DNA from: an uncultured Phascolarctobacterium sp.
GTDB taxonomy: Bacteria; Bacillota; Negativicutes; Acidaminococcales; Acidaminococcaceae
NCBI GenBank assembly: GCA_900545535.1
Contig: UQZN01000002.1
Coordinates: 1-64,000 of the forward strand
DNA length: 64,000 nucleotides
Direction of reading: 5' to 3'
Shown: piece by piece, positions 1 to 7,813 of the stretch
Numbering within the stretch: the first letter of the stretch is position 1
How the letters are laid out: each line of letters starts with the position of its first letter
Notes under the pieces: generated by a model
Database searches by the model: none
What the model saw: the letters and a program-made list of their open reading frames with translations, nothing else
What the model was told of the DNA's origin: nothing
Position numbers and translations under genes: made by a program

Positions 1-77
1 TTTTCCTACACAAGGGGGCTTTTTGTCTATTGTCCGTTTTTTCTGGGGCAGTTCATAAAGAAGCGGCTGTTTAAAAA

Positions 78-761
78 TCAGGAAAAACATTTTAGCAGCA
101 GCACCCATACTGCCGGAATAAACAGCGCCGGCAGCATATTGAGCGTCTTAAACTTTTTCAATTCTAAAATCGCAAAGCCGGAGCTCATAATAAAGACTCC
201 GCCGATAATTGAAATTTCCGTCATCAGCTCGGCTGTCAGAAACGGTGCCAGCCAGCCGGCCAGCAGATAGATCGATCCCTGCCAGCAAAACAGTACTGCC
301 CCGGCCAGAGCGATGCCGATACCATATGCGGAAGCTAAAACCATCGAGGCTACAAAATCCAGCGTAGCGTTAGTAAAAAGATAAGTATTATTATCATGCA
401 GAGCGCTTTCTATCGGTCCCAGGATCGACAATGTCCCGATACAGAAAAGCAGTATCGCCGTAGACAACCCCTGTCCCAGGTCAGAGCCGCCTTTGAGCCG
501 CCCTGCCAGCCGCTGAAAGCGGCCGTCAATATCAAGCAGAGTTCCGATAATACTGCCTACAGCCAGACTGAGGATGAACAGGACCGGAAATCTGCTGTGC
601 GGCATATTACTGACTACCGCGTTGGCGCCCAATCCGACGGTCGCCAGTCCCAAAGCGTCAAATAAAGCTTTTTTATAATTTTCCTTGATCCCCTGTCTGA
701 AAATACTGCCCAGCAAACTGCCGGCAATGATGGTGCCCGTATTGACGATAGTCCCCAGCAT
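78..761 (-). CDS. DUF554 family integral membrane protein
   Basis: Predicted membrane protein of 227 residues, recognised as DUF554 (YdfK-like) from its glycine-rich opening MLGTIVNTGTIIAGSLLG and its series of hydrophobic segments over the whole length. The function of the family is unknown. An upstream in-frame ATG exists 10 codons earlier, but I prefer the ATG at 761 because a GGGGG ribosome-binding stretch lies about 8 bases before it and family members begin at this MLGT sequence. It stands alone, with 77 bp between it and the next gene on the same strand. No regulatory site was seen. Confidence 0.85.
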   Translation of the reverse strand: MLGTIVNTGTIIAGSLLGSIFRQGIKENYKKALFDALGLATVGLGANAVVSNMPHSRFPVLFILSLAVGSIIGTLLDIDGRFQRLAGRLKGGSDLGQGLSTAILLFCIGTLSILGPIESALHDNNTYLFTNATLDFVASMVLASAYGIGIALAGAVLFCWQGSIYLLAGWLAPFLTAELMTEISIIGGVFIMSSGFAILELKKFKTLNMLPALFIPAVWVLLLKCFS

Positions 762-838
762 GCTTTCATTCCCCCATTGATCGTGCTTCATTTTTCTTTA
801 TACTCTAATATTATATGCGTTTCAATGACGATGCACAA

Positions 839-3556
839 CTACAGTAATTCACCGTAACGCCGGATATAGAGTTTTTTCATAACTGTAGCCAGGATCATAT
901 AGGCCAATATGATGGCGGCCAGCCAGCCAAAATAATCAGCAGGCAGCGACGCCAGTCCGATAGCATGTCCCAGCGGGGTAAAAGGGATTACTGTCAGTAC
1001 CGCGATACCGATAAAGGTGATGAAAGTTACCGGCGCTGAAGCATGGCTCTGCAGGAACGGGATCTTCGGCGTCCTGATCATATGGATGACCAGCGTCTGC
1101 GACCACATGGACTCTACGAACCAGCCCGCCTGAAAAACAGCGATATACAAAGCCTGCTGTGCCGGAGCGTTCAGCTCGTGGAACAAATGGCCGCCGACAG
1201 CAGCCGGGCAAATAATGAAGTACATGAGCGCATAGGTCACGATGTCGAAAACGGAACTGGTCGGCCCGATCCAGATCATAAAATTACTGACGCTGGAAGC
1301 ATCCCATTTTCTGGGCCGGGTCAGGAATTCCCTGTCCACATTGTCCCAGGGGATAGCCGTACAGGAAATATCGTAAATCAGATTCAGCAGAATCAAATGG
1401 ATCGAAGCCATTGGCAGAAAGGGCAAAAAGGCGCTGGCCACCAAAACGGAAAACATATTGCCAAAATTGGACGAAGCCGTCATCTTGATATATTTGATCA
1501 TATTGGCATAAGTTTTACGCCCTTCCAGTATCCCTTTTTCCAGAACCAGCAGGTCTTTTTCCAGTAAAATGACGTCTGCCGATTCCTTGGCAATATCCAC
1601 AGCCGTATCGACGGAAATCCCTACATCAGAAGCCTTCATCGCCGCCGCATCATTGATGCCGTCGCCAAGATAGCCTACAGAATGTCCATTTTCACGCAGC
1701 AGCCGCACGATCCTGGCCTTCTGGGCCGGCGCTAATTTAGCAAAAACCGTGGTAGTTTCCGCTGCTGCCGCCAACTCTTCGTTGCTCATCGCTTCTACTT
1801 CAGAACCCAGCAGCATTTTTTCTGCTGTCAGCCCTACGTGCCGGCACACACATTTGGTGACCTTCTCGTTGTCCCCGGTCAGTATTTTTACCGCAACGCC
1901 ATGTTCCTGCAGCGCTTTGATCGCCGCCGCAGTCGTTTCTTTAGGAGGATCGAGGAAGGCCAGATAGCCGATCAGGACCATTTCCTTCTCATCAGCTACG
2001 GAAAAAGCGCCGACAGGCGAAGGATTGGTTTTCTGCGCTACAGCAATGACCCGCATACCATCGTCATTGAGCTCGTCAACCTTCTCCATGACCAGCTTTT
2101 TCATTGATGCCGTCAGCGGTACTACACGCCCTACATATTCGACAAAAGACGAGATATTCAGCATTTCTTCCACAGCGCCCTTGGTGATCATCTGCGTTTT
2201 ACCGTTTTTATCTTCTACTACCACGCTCATCCGGCGGCGTTCAAAATCAAAAGGTATCTCATCGACCTTCTGATAGAAATTTTCCAGATCGCCTAACTGT
2301 TCTTTATTTTCTTCCTCTTCCAGTTTCGTCCTGCTGATGATGGCAATATCCATCAGATTCTTCAACCCGGTTTGATAAAAGCTGTTTAAAAAGGCATGCC
2401 GCAAGACCCGCGGCGCTTCCTTGCCTTCAACATCCAGATGATATTCCAATACTACCTTATCCTGAGTCAGAGTACCTGTCTTATCAGTGCAGAGAATATC
2501 GATCGAGCCCAGGTTCTGGATAGAATTTAAATTTTTGATGATAACTTTTTCCCTGGACATCGATACCGCACCTTTAGCCAGGCAGGTCGTCACGATCATC
2601 GGCAGCATTTCCGGCGTCAGGCCTACGGCAACCGAAATCGCAAACAAAGCCGCATTCATCCAGTCGCCTTTTGTAAAGCCGTTGATGAACAGAACTACCG
2701 GCACCATCACCAGCATGAAGCGGATCAAAACCCAGGAAACGGAATTGACGCCTTTTTCAAAACTGGTTTGCGGCGGTTTGCTGTTCAAGGCCCTGGCCAT
2801 CTCGCCCAGCAGCGTATCGTTTCCCACAGCCACAACGACTCCCACCGCCGTACCGCTGATAACATTACTGCCCATAAAGGCCAGATTAGGCGATTCTGTC
2901 ACGGAATCCGCCGCACCGCCCAGGCCGGGATATTTCTCTACCGGTTCACTTTCGCCGGTCAGAGCCGACTGACTGATGAACAGATCCTTGGCAAAGATGA
3001 TTCGAATGTCAGCCGGTACAATATCACCAGCTGATAAATGCACCAGATCGCCTACGACGACTTCGTCCAGCGGCAGTTCCTGCCGCCCCGTATCCAGTCT
3101 TTCCACACAGGTCGTCGTTTCGATCAGCGCCGATAATTTAGCGGCCGCATTGCCGCTTCTCGTTTCCTGCACGAACCGCAGAGTACCGGAAATCATTACC
3201 ATCGTCGTAATAATGAGGACTGTCACAGCATCTTCTTCACCCGGATCGGCCATCCAGATATCCGTAAACGCCGATACAACTGCCAGAGCAAGCAAAATCA
3301 TCGTAAACGGATTAACAAAGGCTTTACAGATACGCATCAGCAGCGATTCTTTTTTACCATGCGTCACGATATTATCGCCATACCGCCCGCGCGCCTGCTC
3401 CACCATCCCGGACGGCAGCCCTTTGCCAGTAGTCTCCAAATGCTTCAGAACTGCATGCACCTCATGAGAGGAAGCAAAACGCAGCCTTTCATTGACCTTC
3501 TCACGATGCAGGATCTCCTGCGGGTTATTTTTTAAAAACATTAATTTCTTTTTCAT
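839..3556 (-). CDS. mgtA: Magnesium-translocating P-type ATPase
   Basis: A 905-residue P-type ATPase that imports Mg2+ through the inner membrane at the cost of ATP. Visible landmarks in order: cation-ATPase N-terminal region, TGES actuator motif near residue 200, phosphorylation motif DKTGTLT near residue 356, hinge motif GDGINDAA near residue 630, then a C-terminal membrane domain. Length and sequence (for example the opening around NPFTMILLALAVVSAFTD) fit the MgtA/MgtB subgroup rather than Ca2+ or heavy-metal pumps. The start has a strong AAGGAGG site. Its transcript begins with an M-box riboswitch and terminator, which supports Mg2+ as the substrate, and a short ORF lies between terminator and start codon. 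Confidence 0.95.
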   Translation of the reverse strand: MKKKLMFLKNNPQEILHREKVNERLRFASSHEVHAVLKHLETTGKGLPSGMVEQARGRYGDNIVTHGKKESLLMRICKAFVNPFTMILLALAVVSAFTDIWMADPGEEDAVTVLIITTMVMISGTLRFVQETRSGNAAAKLSALIETTTCVERLDTGRQELPLDEVVVGDLVHLSAGDIVPADIRIIFAKDLFISQSALTGESEPVEKYPGLGGAADSVTESPNLAFMGSNVISGTAVGVVVAVGNDTLLGEMARALNSKPPQTSFEKGVNSVSWVLIRFMLVMVPVVLFINGFTKGDWMNAALFAISVAVGLTPEMLPMIVTTCLAKGAVSMSREKVIIKNLNSIQNLGSIDILCTDKTGTLTQDKVVLEYHLDVEGKEAPRVLRHAFLNSFYQTGLKNLMDIAIISRTKLEEEENKEQLGDLENFYQKVDEIPFDFERRRMSVVVEDKNGKTQMITKGAVEEMLNISSFVEYVGRVVPLTASMKKLVMEKVDELNDDGMRVIAVAQKTNPSPVGAFSVADEKEMVLIGYLAFLDPPKETTAAAIKALQEHGVAVKILTGDNEKVTKCVCRHVGLTAEKMLLGSEVEAMSNEELAAAAETTTVFAKLAPAQKARIVRLLRENGHSVGYLGDGINDAAAMKASDVGISVDTAVDIAKESADVILLEKDLLVLEKGILEGRKTYANMIKYIKMTASSNFGNMFSVLVASAFLPFLPMASIHLILLNLIYDISCTAIPWDNVDREFLTRPRKWDASSVSNFMIWIGPTSSVFDIVTYALMYFIICPAAVGGHLFHELNAPAQQALYIAVFQAGWFVESMWSQTLVIHMIRTPKIPFLQSHASAPVTFITFIGIAVLTVIPFTPLGHAIGLASLPADYFGWLAAIILAYMILATVMKKLYIRRYGELL

Positions 3557-3628
3557 TGTTCTCTACCTCCTTACAGTTTTACTGCATACTTTCAGGAAAG
3601 TAGGACACACAACGAAAAGACAAAGTAT

Positions 3629-3727
3629 TTATATGTAATTGTCGTGGAAGAACAGACGCCCTGAAAGCAGACTGCTTCCTGATCCTTCGCCTTTTGGTTT
3701 TATGCCCCTACTGCCTCCTGCGTCCAT
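3629..3727 (-). CDS. Putative 32-residue leader peptide of mgtA
   Basis: Small ORF in the mgtA leader, after the M-box terminator and 72 bp before mgtA. It has its own ribosome-binding site (GAGGTG about 6 bases before ATG). The predicted peptide starts MDAGGSRGIKPKGEGSGSS and ends FFHDNYI. It has no signal peptide or membrane segment and is rich in Gly, Ser and Lys. It is too short to assign to a family. In enteric bacteria mgtA is also preceded by a translated leader (mgtL), so a regulatory role is plausible, but no sequence similarity to MgtL is evident. It could be a chance ORF; the ribosome-binding site argues against that. Confidence 0.5.
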   Translation of the reverse strand: MDAGGSRGIKPKGEGSGSSLLSGRLFFHDNYI

Positions 3728-3792
3728 TCTTCTCACCTCACTTTTTTGCTAAAATATCTATAATCAAAATTCTGCGGCGGGCCGCGGCAAAT

Positions 3793-3828
3793 AAAAAACC
3801 CGCGTCAATGCTTAAACAAAGACGCGGG
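3793..3828 (-). terminator. Rho-independent terminator of the M-box leader
   Basis: Eight-base GC-rich stem (CCCGCGTC / GACGCGGG at 3799-3806 and 3821-3828) followed on the minus strand by six T. It lies directly downstream of the M-box and upstream of mgtA, so it is the likely expression platform: formed at high Mg2+, avoided at low Mg2+. Confidence 0.85.
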
Positions 3829-3844
3829 TAACAAAACAAAATTA

Positions 3845-4020
3845 CCTTGCAGTTCAATCAGAACCGGCCCTGTTCAAGCTTTAACTCCACAGGGCGATGA
3901 AATTGCGTTAGATTATGCCTTGTTGTCGACATAGCCTGTTCAAACCTTCTCATGGTGTCTCCACCACTCCGCGGCAGCAATCCGTATCCCTATGGTAGCC
4001 TCACCTACCAGAATCTCCAG
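3845..4020 (-). promoter_or_regulatory. M-box (ykoK) magnesium riboswitch
   Basis: The minus strand carries the conserved M-box core: GGTAGGTGAGGCTACC, then an ATACGG...TTGCTGCC segment, and further on ACAGGC...CGACA. This matches the 5' half of the Mg2+-sensing M-box consensus, which shuts off Mg2+ transporter genes when Mg2+ is plentiful. It sits between a consensus promoter and a terminator in front of an MgtA-type ATPase, exactly the expected context. Ends are approximate. Confidence 0.9.
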
Positions 4021-4027
4021 TTCCTAA

Positions 4028-4057
4028 ATTATATATTGTTTTCTTAAAATTTGTCAA
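4028..4057 (-). promoter_or_regulatory. Sigma-A-type promoter of the M-box/mgtA transcript
   Basis: Perfect -35 TTGACA (4052-4057) and perfect -10 TATAAT (4028-4033) on the minus strand with an 18-base spacer. Predicted transcription start is about 4020, at the 5' edge of the M-box. Confidence 0.8.
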
Positions 4058-4083
4058 TACTTTATTTTAAAATTATATTTTCT

Positions 4084-4464
4084 TTATGTTCTTAGATGCT
4101 CTTGCTCAAATTTCAAACAGCTTGCTTCATAGCCAGCGATTTTTGTATCCAGACGCTCCAGCACTGACTGCATTTCAATAATTTTATCCGCCAGCTGCTG
4201 CCGCTGTTCTATCAAAAGCGCCTTGCGCGCACTGATCGTACTGTTTCCCTGCCGAAACAACGCTACATATTCTATCAGCATTTCGACAGGGATACCCACC
4301 CCGCGCATACATTTAATAAACCCTACCCAGTTGCAGGCAGTCTCATCATAATCACGGATACCGCTATTACTGCGCCTGACCGGCGGTATCAAACCGATCC
4401 GTTCATAATAGCGCAATGTATCAGCAGTCAGGCCAAACATTTTACTAACTTCGGCAATCGTCAT
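4084..4464 (-). CDS. MerR family transcriptional regulator
   Basis: A 126-residue MerR-type activator. The N-terminal winged helix is clear (MTIAEVSKMFGLTADTLRYYE, then the wing GLIPPVRR), followed by a C-terminal coiled coil for dimerisation. No metal-binding cysteine loop is present; the few cysteines do not form the MerR/CueR pattern, so an aldehyde, electrophile or redox type (AdhR/NmlR-like) is more likely than a metal sensor. Start chosen at the ATG after AGGAGGTG. It is preceded by a dyad operator within a 19-base promoter spacer, and the same arrangement occurs in front of the flavodoxin gene, so the protein probably controls itself and that neighbouring pair. Confidence 0.9.
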   Translation of the reverse strand: MTIAEVSKMFGLTADTLRYYERIGLIPPVRRSNSGIRDYDETACNWVGFIKCMRGVGIPVEMLIEYVALFRQGNSTISARKALLIEQRQQLADKIIEMQSVLERLDTKIAGYEASCLKFEQEHLRT

Positions 4465-4488
4465 AGAGCAACACCTCCTCTTACGGTT

Positions 4489-4519
4489 ATTCTAACACCT
4501 GGAGTCAACTCTAAGTCAA
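4489..4519 (-). promoter_or_regulatory. MerR-type promoter and operator of the regulator gene
   Basis: Minus-strand -35 TTGACT (4514-4519) and -10 TAGAAT (4489-4494) are separated by 19 bases, the over-long spacer typical of MerR-activated promoters. A dyad close to CTTGGAGTTAACTCCAAG fills the spacer (4498-4515, CTTAGAGTTGACTCCAGG on this strand). The same element precedes the flavodoxin gene. Confidence 0.8.
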
Positions 4520-4545
4520 GCAATAATTTATTTTCCCGGCTCCGC

Positions 4546-5310
4546 TTAAAACAAACTCTTCCCGTACCAAAACAGCGTCAGCAGCAGGTATAAAACAGGC
4601 TGATGCAGAAGATAGACCAGCAAAGACCGTCGGCCGCATAAACTCAGGCAGCGGCTGCCGCAGCGGAAAATCTCCGGTAAAACGCCCTGTGCTGCACAGC
4701 AACGCCAGCTGTAATAGCCGGCCAGATATAAAAAGAACCAGGGCAGCAGCGAAAAATAATCACTGGAAGCAAAACCGGCTTCCGTAAAGCCCACATAAGT
4801 AGTCAACTTATTTAAATACAGCTGTTCCGGCAGTTTCAAAAAATTCCATTGTTCAAAGCCTAAATAGCCGTCGTTGATATTGCGGGTAATGCCAAACAAA
4901 GCTCCGCTCACAGCAACGCCCCAGCCTGCCCTCACTCTGCTCAGCTGCCGTTCCAGCAGCGTCAGCAGCAGCATGGCTGAACCAAGGAAAAACAAAACGC
5001 CAAAAGTCACCGCCTGCCGCGGTACAAAAACATGAGTTGCGACCAGTACCAGCATACTGCCGGCTAAAACCTGCAAGGCTCTTTCTACAGGCCTTTTTCC
5101 CAAAGGCCAGCAGAACCCCGAAAGAAAAATAAAGCGCCAGCAAATACTTTGCTGCCACCAATAAAACAAATCATCATGAAACCAGGGCAGTTCCTGCTCA
5201 AACAGATATACCAGATCCCACAGATAATGATAAACGGTCATTTCCAGCAGCAGCAGCCCCCGCAGACTGTCCAGCAAAGCATATCTTGTTTTCTTAATCT
5301 GCTCCGCCAT
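4546..5310 (-). CDS. Integral membrane acyltransferase-like protein (DUF1624)
   Basis: A 254-residue polytopic membrane protein resembling the heparan-alpha-glucosaminide N-acetyltransferase catalytic family (DUF1624/YeiB-like). The opening TRYALLDSLRGLLLLEMTVYH carries the family's conserved D-x-RG and distal His in the first membrane helix, followed by about six more hydrophobic segments and a C-terminal LLHQP. The open frame extends upstream into the flavodoxin gene; I take the ATG at 5310 because GGGGAGGGG lies just before it and the family alignment starts there. It follows the flavodoxin gene by 25 bp, so the two are co-transcribed, presumably under the MerR regulator. The acyl acceptor is unknown. 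Confidence 0.75.
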   Translation of the reverse strand: MAEQIKKTRYALLDSLRGLLLLEMTVYHYLWDLVYLFEQELPWFHDDLFYWWQQSICWRFIFLSGFCWPLGKRPVERALQVLAGSMLVLVATHVFVPRQAVTFGVLFFLGSAMLLLTLLERQLSRVRAGWGVAVSGALFGITRNINDGYLGFEQWNFLKLPEQLYLNKLTTYVGFTEAGFASSDYFSLLPWFFLYLAGYYSWRCCAAQGVLPEIFRCGSRCLSLCGRRSLLVYLLHQPVLYLLLTLFWYGKSLF

Positions 5311-5335
5311 AACAACCCCTCCCCAGCACTTAAAT

Positions 5336-5866
5336 TCAAGCCAATACTTTAGAGAGCCAGTTTCGCACTTCTGCCTGCGCCGACATGGCTTCCGCTCCGC
5401 GAACAGCCAGTCCCGACATGAATTCTGCCTGACGGCAGGCGGCAGTAATATCCTTAAGGCTCCGCCCCAGACCGCTGCCTTCATGGGTGCAGAAAGGGTA
5501 GAGGCGCAGATGCTGCCAATTGTATTTTTCTAAAAAGGTCAGCACTGCCATCGGCACAGTGCCCCACCAGATAGGATAACCTAAAAATATTCCTTCATAG
5601 CCTTCCAGTGATTGCGGATAAGCCGACAATCTTGGTCGGGAAGCATTACGCTGTTCCTTTTGGGCCAGTTCGCTCAACGCCTGATAACCAGCAGGGTACG
5701 GCGTGACCGTTTCCAGCTCCCAGGTTTGGCAGCCGGTCTGCTCTTTAAGTATTTCAGCAACGCGCTTCGTATTACCGACAGACAGATATATAGTTTTACC
5801 GCCGCTGTAATTTTCACCGGCATGTGAAAAATAGACTATCAGATTCTTTTCTTTTGCAAAGCTCAT
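5336..5866 (-). CDS. Flavodoxin family protein
   Basis: A 176-residue FMN-binding flavodoxin-like protein. It opens with beta strand LIVYFSHAGENY, includes a TKRVAEI helix, the YPIWWGTVP loop that stacks on the flavin, and a CTHEGSGLG segment; these are marks of the Flavodoxin_4 group found in many anaerobes. It is likely a soluble cytoplasmic electron carrier or quinone/FMN reductase. The promoter carries the MerR-type 19-base spacer and dyad, so expression is probably induced by the same signal as the MerR gene. The downstream partner is a membrane acyltransferase-like protein. Exact redox partner not known. Confidence 0.85.
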   Translation of the reverse strand: MSFAKEKNLIVYFSHAGENYSGGKTIYLSVGNTKRVAEILKEQTGCQTWELETVTPYPAGYQALSELAQKEQRNASRPRLSAYPQSLEGYEGIFLGYPIWWGTVPMAVLTFLEKYNWQHLRLYPFCTHEGSGLGRSLKDITAACRQAEFMSGLAVRGAEAMSAQAEVRNWLSKVLA

Positions 5867-5884
5867 CTGTCTTGCTCCTTTTTA

Positions 5885-5915
5885 AGCATAGCACTTGAAG
5901 TTAACTCCAAGTCAA
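5885..5915 (-). promoter_or_regulatory. MerR-type promoter and operator of the flavodoxin gene
   Basis: Minus-strand -35 TTGACT (5910-5915) and -10 TATGCT (5885-5890) are 19 bases apart; the spacer holds the dyad CTTGGAGTTAACTTCAAG (5894-5911). Nearly the same as the element before the merR gene about 1.4 kb away, which links the two genes in one regulon. Confidence 0.8.
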
Positions 5916-5984
5916 GATTCAGGTAAAAAATTACTCTGTTCTATCATTATATAACACTTTCCGGCAGATGACAGTGATTCAAAT

Positions 5985-6015
5985 AAAAAAACCTTCGAGA
6001 TTAATCTCGAAGGTT
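5985..6015 (-). terminator. Terminator of the tRNA operon
   Basis: Ten-base stem ACCTTCGAGA / TCTCGAAGGT around a TTAA loop, followed on the minus strand by a run of T (A-run at 5985-5990 on the plus strand). Placed 13 bp beyond the last tRNA. Confidence 0.85.
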
Positions 6016-6027
6016 TTATGCTTTAAT

Positions 6028-6111
6028 TGGTGCGAGTGACAGGAGTCGAACCTGCACGCCGAAGGCGCTAGATCCTAAGTCTAGTGCGTCTGCCAGTTCC
6101 GCCACACTCGC
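6028..6111 (-). tRNA. tRNA-Leu (UAG)
   Basis: Acceptor stem GCGAGTG/CACTCGC with encoded CCA, T arm GGTTCGACTCC, a class II variable arm CGCCTTCGGCG, and anticodon loop CTTAGGA giving anticodon UAG. Last gene of a four-tRNA operon. Confidence 0.95.
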
Positions 6112-6127
6112 AAACAGGCAAAAAAAA

Positions 6128-6203
6128 TGGTGATCCACCCGCGACTCGAACGCGGGACACCCTGATTAAAAGTCAGGTGCTCTACCGACTGAGCTAGTGG
6201 ATC
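6128..6203 (-). tRNA. tRNA-Lys (UUU)
   Basis: Acceptor stem GATCCAC/GTGGATC, encoded CCA, D arm TAGCTCAGTCGGTAGAGCA, anticodon stem-loop CTGACTTTTAATCAG (anticodon UUU), T arm with GTTCGAGTC. Confidence 0.95.
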
Positions 6204-6207
6204 ACAT

Positions 6208-6283
6208 TGGCTGGGGCGGCTGGACTCGAACCAACGCATGCGGGAGTCAAAGTCCCGTGCCTTACCGACTTGGCTACGCCCCA
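6208..6283 (-). tRNA. tRNA-Gln (UUG)
   Basis: Acceptor stem TGGGGCG/CGCCCCA, encoded CCA, D arm TAGCCAAGTCGGTAAGGCA, anticodon stem-loop CGGGACTTTGACTCCCG (anticodon UUG), T arm GGTTCGAGTCC. Confidence 0.95.
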
Positions 6284-6305
6284 AGGATAGAAAACAGGAT
6301 AATTA

Positions 6306-6382
6306 TGGGGTGACTGGAGGGGATCGAACCCTCGAGTAACGGAGCCACAATCCGCCGTGTTAACCGCTTCACCACAGCCACC
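6306..6382 (-). tRNA. tRNA-His (GUG)
   Basis: Acceptor stem GTGGCTG/CAGTCAC, encoded CCA, and the extra 5' G (position 6382) opposite a C discriminator that marks tRNA-His. Anticodon loop TTGTGGC gives GUG. First gene of the tRNA operon. Confidence 0.95.
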
Positions 6383-6418
6383 AAATTGTCCAAACTTAAT
6401 AGCTTGGCGACGAATGTT

Positions 6419-6447
6419 ATTCTACCATAGCCACTAGTTTCTGTCAA
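6419..6447 (-). promoter_or_regulatory. Promoter of the His-Gln-Lys-Leu tRNA operon
   Basis: Minus-strand TTGACA (6442-6447), 17-base spacer, TAGAAT (6419-6424): a near-consensus housekeeping promoter about 37 bp before tRNA-His. Confidence 0.8.
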
Positions 6448-6483
6448 TCTTTTTTATAAACTTTTTTACATTTACTGAAGGGC

Positions 6484-6867
6484 TTATTGCCTGCAGACAG
6501 CGATCGCTTCGATTTCCACCTTGACGCCTTTAGGCAGCCCGGCAACCTGCACGCAGGAACGTGCCGGAGCGTTTTCGGCAAATTTTTCGCCGTAAATACT
6601 GTTGACAATGCTGAAATCTTCCATATCCGTCAGAAAAACCGTAGTTTTTACGACATCGTCAAAGGTCAAACCGGCAGCAGCCAGTACGCCCTCCATATTT
6701 TTCAGCACTCTGATCGTCTGCGCTTCAACACCTTCGTCTACTACTTCGCCTGTTTCCGGTACCAAAGCGATCTGACCGGACATGTACAGCATACCGTTGG
6801 CCTGTACAGCCTGAGAATACGGTCCGATAGCGGCCGGAGCCTTTTCAGTATTGATGATTTTTTTCAT
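6484..6867 (-). CDS. RidA family enamine/imine deaminase
   Basis: A 127-residue member of the RidA/YjgF/UK114 family, which hydrolyses reactive 2-aminoacrylate and related imines to ketoacids. The motif set is intact: GPYSQAVQANGMLYMSGQ near the N terminus, and the C-terminal PARSCVQVAGLPKGVKVEIE with the carboxylate-binding Arg. Start chosen at MKKIINTEKAP because GGAGGTG lies 7 bases upstream; longer in-frame starts lack this and exceed the usual length. It is the last gene after sdaAB and sdaAA (41 bp gap), where 2-aminoacrylate chemistry is expected. No clear terminator hairpin follows it. Confidence 0.92.
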   Translation of the reverse strand: MKKIINTEKAPAAIGPYSQAVQANGMLYMSGQIALVPETGEVVDEGVEAQTIRVLKNMEGVLAAAGLTFDDVVKTTVFLTDMEDFSIVNSIYGEKFAENAPARSCVQVAGLPKGVKVEIEAIAVCRQ

Positions 6868-6908
6868 TTGAAACACCTCCATATTGATACTCATTATAAA
6901 CAAAATTT

Positions 6909-7805
6909 TCAGCTTTTATTATCAGCAGCAAAATAAGCCTGTGCCCAGACCAGTGCCGTTGGCGTCTGCGCCAGGCCGCCTTCCGCTGTTTCTTTCAGCG
7001 TACACGGCAGCCGGTCGCCGACGGACTTCATAGCATCGATCGCCTCGTCGGCAGGGATGAAGCTGGTGATACCAGCCAGAGCCAGTTCAGCCGCCAACAG
7101 AGCCTGCGCCGCCGCACCGCCGTTGCGTTTGATGCAGGGTACTTCTACCAGGCCGGCCACAGGATCGCACACCAGACCCAGCATATTTTTGAAAACTATT
7201 GCCACGGCATGGCCTACCTGCTCCGGCGTTCCGCCCAGCACATCTACAGCCGCTCCTGCCGCCATAGCGGCGCCGCTGCCGCACTCGGCCTGACAGCCGC
7301 CCATGGCGCCCGACAGCGAAGCACGGTTGGCTATGACCAGGCCGATATTACCTGCCACTACCAGGGCTTCAGCCATTTGCCGCTCGTTCAGCGCATAATG
7401 TTTTTTCAGCGACAGCAGCACGCCCGGCAGAACACCGCTGGCGCCTGCCGTTGGAGCGGCAACAATGCGCCCCATGGCCGCATTACATTCGCCCACGGCC
7501 ATGGCATAAGCCACAGCGTCATTCACCACGCCGCCCAAAAGATTTTTATACGATTCAGCTCGTCCGGCTTCCATCAGCTTTTTCGCAGCCCCGCCGGTCA
7601 GACCGCTGTGCGAACGCACTCCCGTCAGGCCAAAGGCGGCCGATGCTTCCATCACCTGCAGCATTTCCTGCATCTGCGCCAGGATCTCTGCTTCACTTCT
7701 TTCAAGCTCTTCACTGCTGAGCCGCAGCAGATAAGTATGCAAAGGTACTCCCTGAGCTGCTGCGGCCTCGATCCAGATCCTTAAAGAAATTTTCTCGTTA
7801 ATCAC
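6909..7805 (-). CDS. sdaAA: L-serine dehydratase, iron-sulfur, alpha subunit
   Basis: Catalytic [4Fe-4S] subunit of the two-subunit L-serine deaminase that converts serine to pyruvate and ammonia. About 298 residues. Family landmarks: SHSGLTGG, the APTAGASGVLPG loop, SGAMGGCQAECGSG and VCDPVAGLVEVPC, which carry the cluster cysteines. The preferred start is a GTG at 7805 with GAGGTG just upstream; a second GTG at 7817 overlaps the end of sdaAB by 4 bases and is also possible. It lies directly after the beta subunit and before RidA. Substrate is inferred from family and operon; other small hydroxy amino acids cannot be excluded. Confidence 0.93.
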   Translation of the reverse strand: MINEKISLRIWIEAAAAQGVPLHTYLLRLSSEELERSEAEILAQMQEMLQVMEASAAFGLTGVRSHSGLTGGAAKKLMEAGRAESYKNLLGGVVNDAVAYAMAVGECNAAMGRIVAAPTAGASGVLPGVLLSLKKHYALNERQMAEALVVAGNIGLVIANRASLSGAMGGCQAECGSGAAMAAGAAVDVLGGTPEQVGHAVAIVFKNMLGLVCDPVAGLVEVPCIKRNGGAAAQALLAAELALAGITSFIPADEAIDAMKSVGDRLPCTLKETAEGGLAQTPTALVWAQAYFAADNKS

Positions 7806-7813
7806 GCTGCACC

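Noticed and set aside
6081..6284. A 67-codon minus-strand frame
   Set aside because: It runs across the tRNA-Gln, tRNA-Lys and tRNA-Leu genes; the translation is tRNA sequence.
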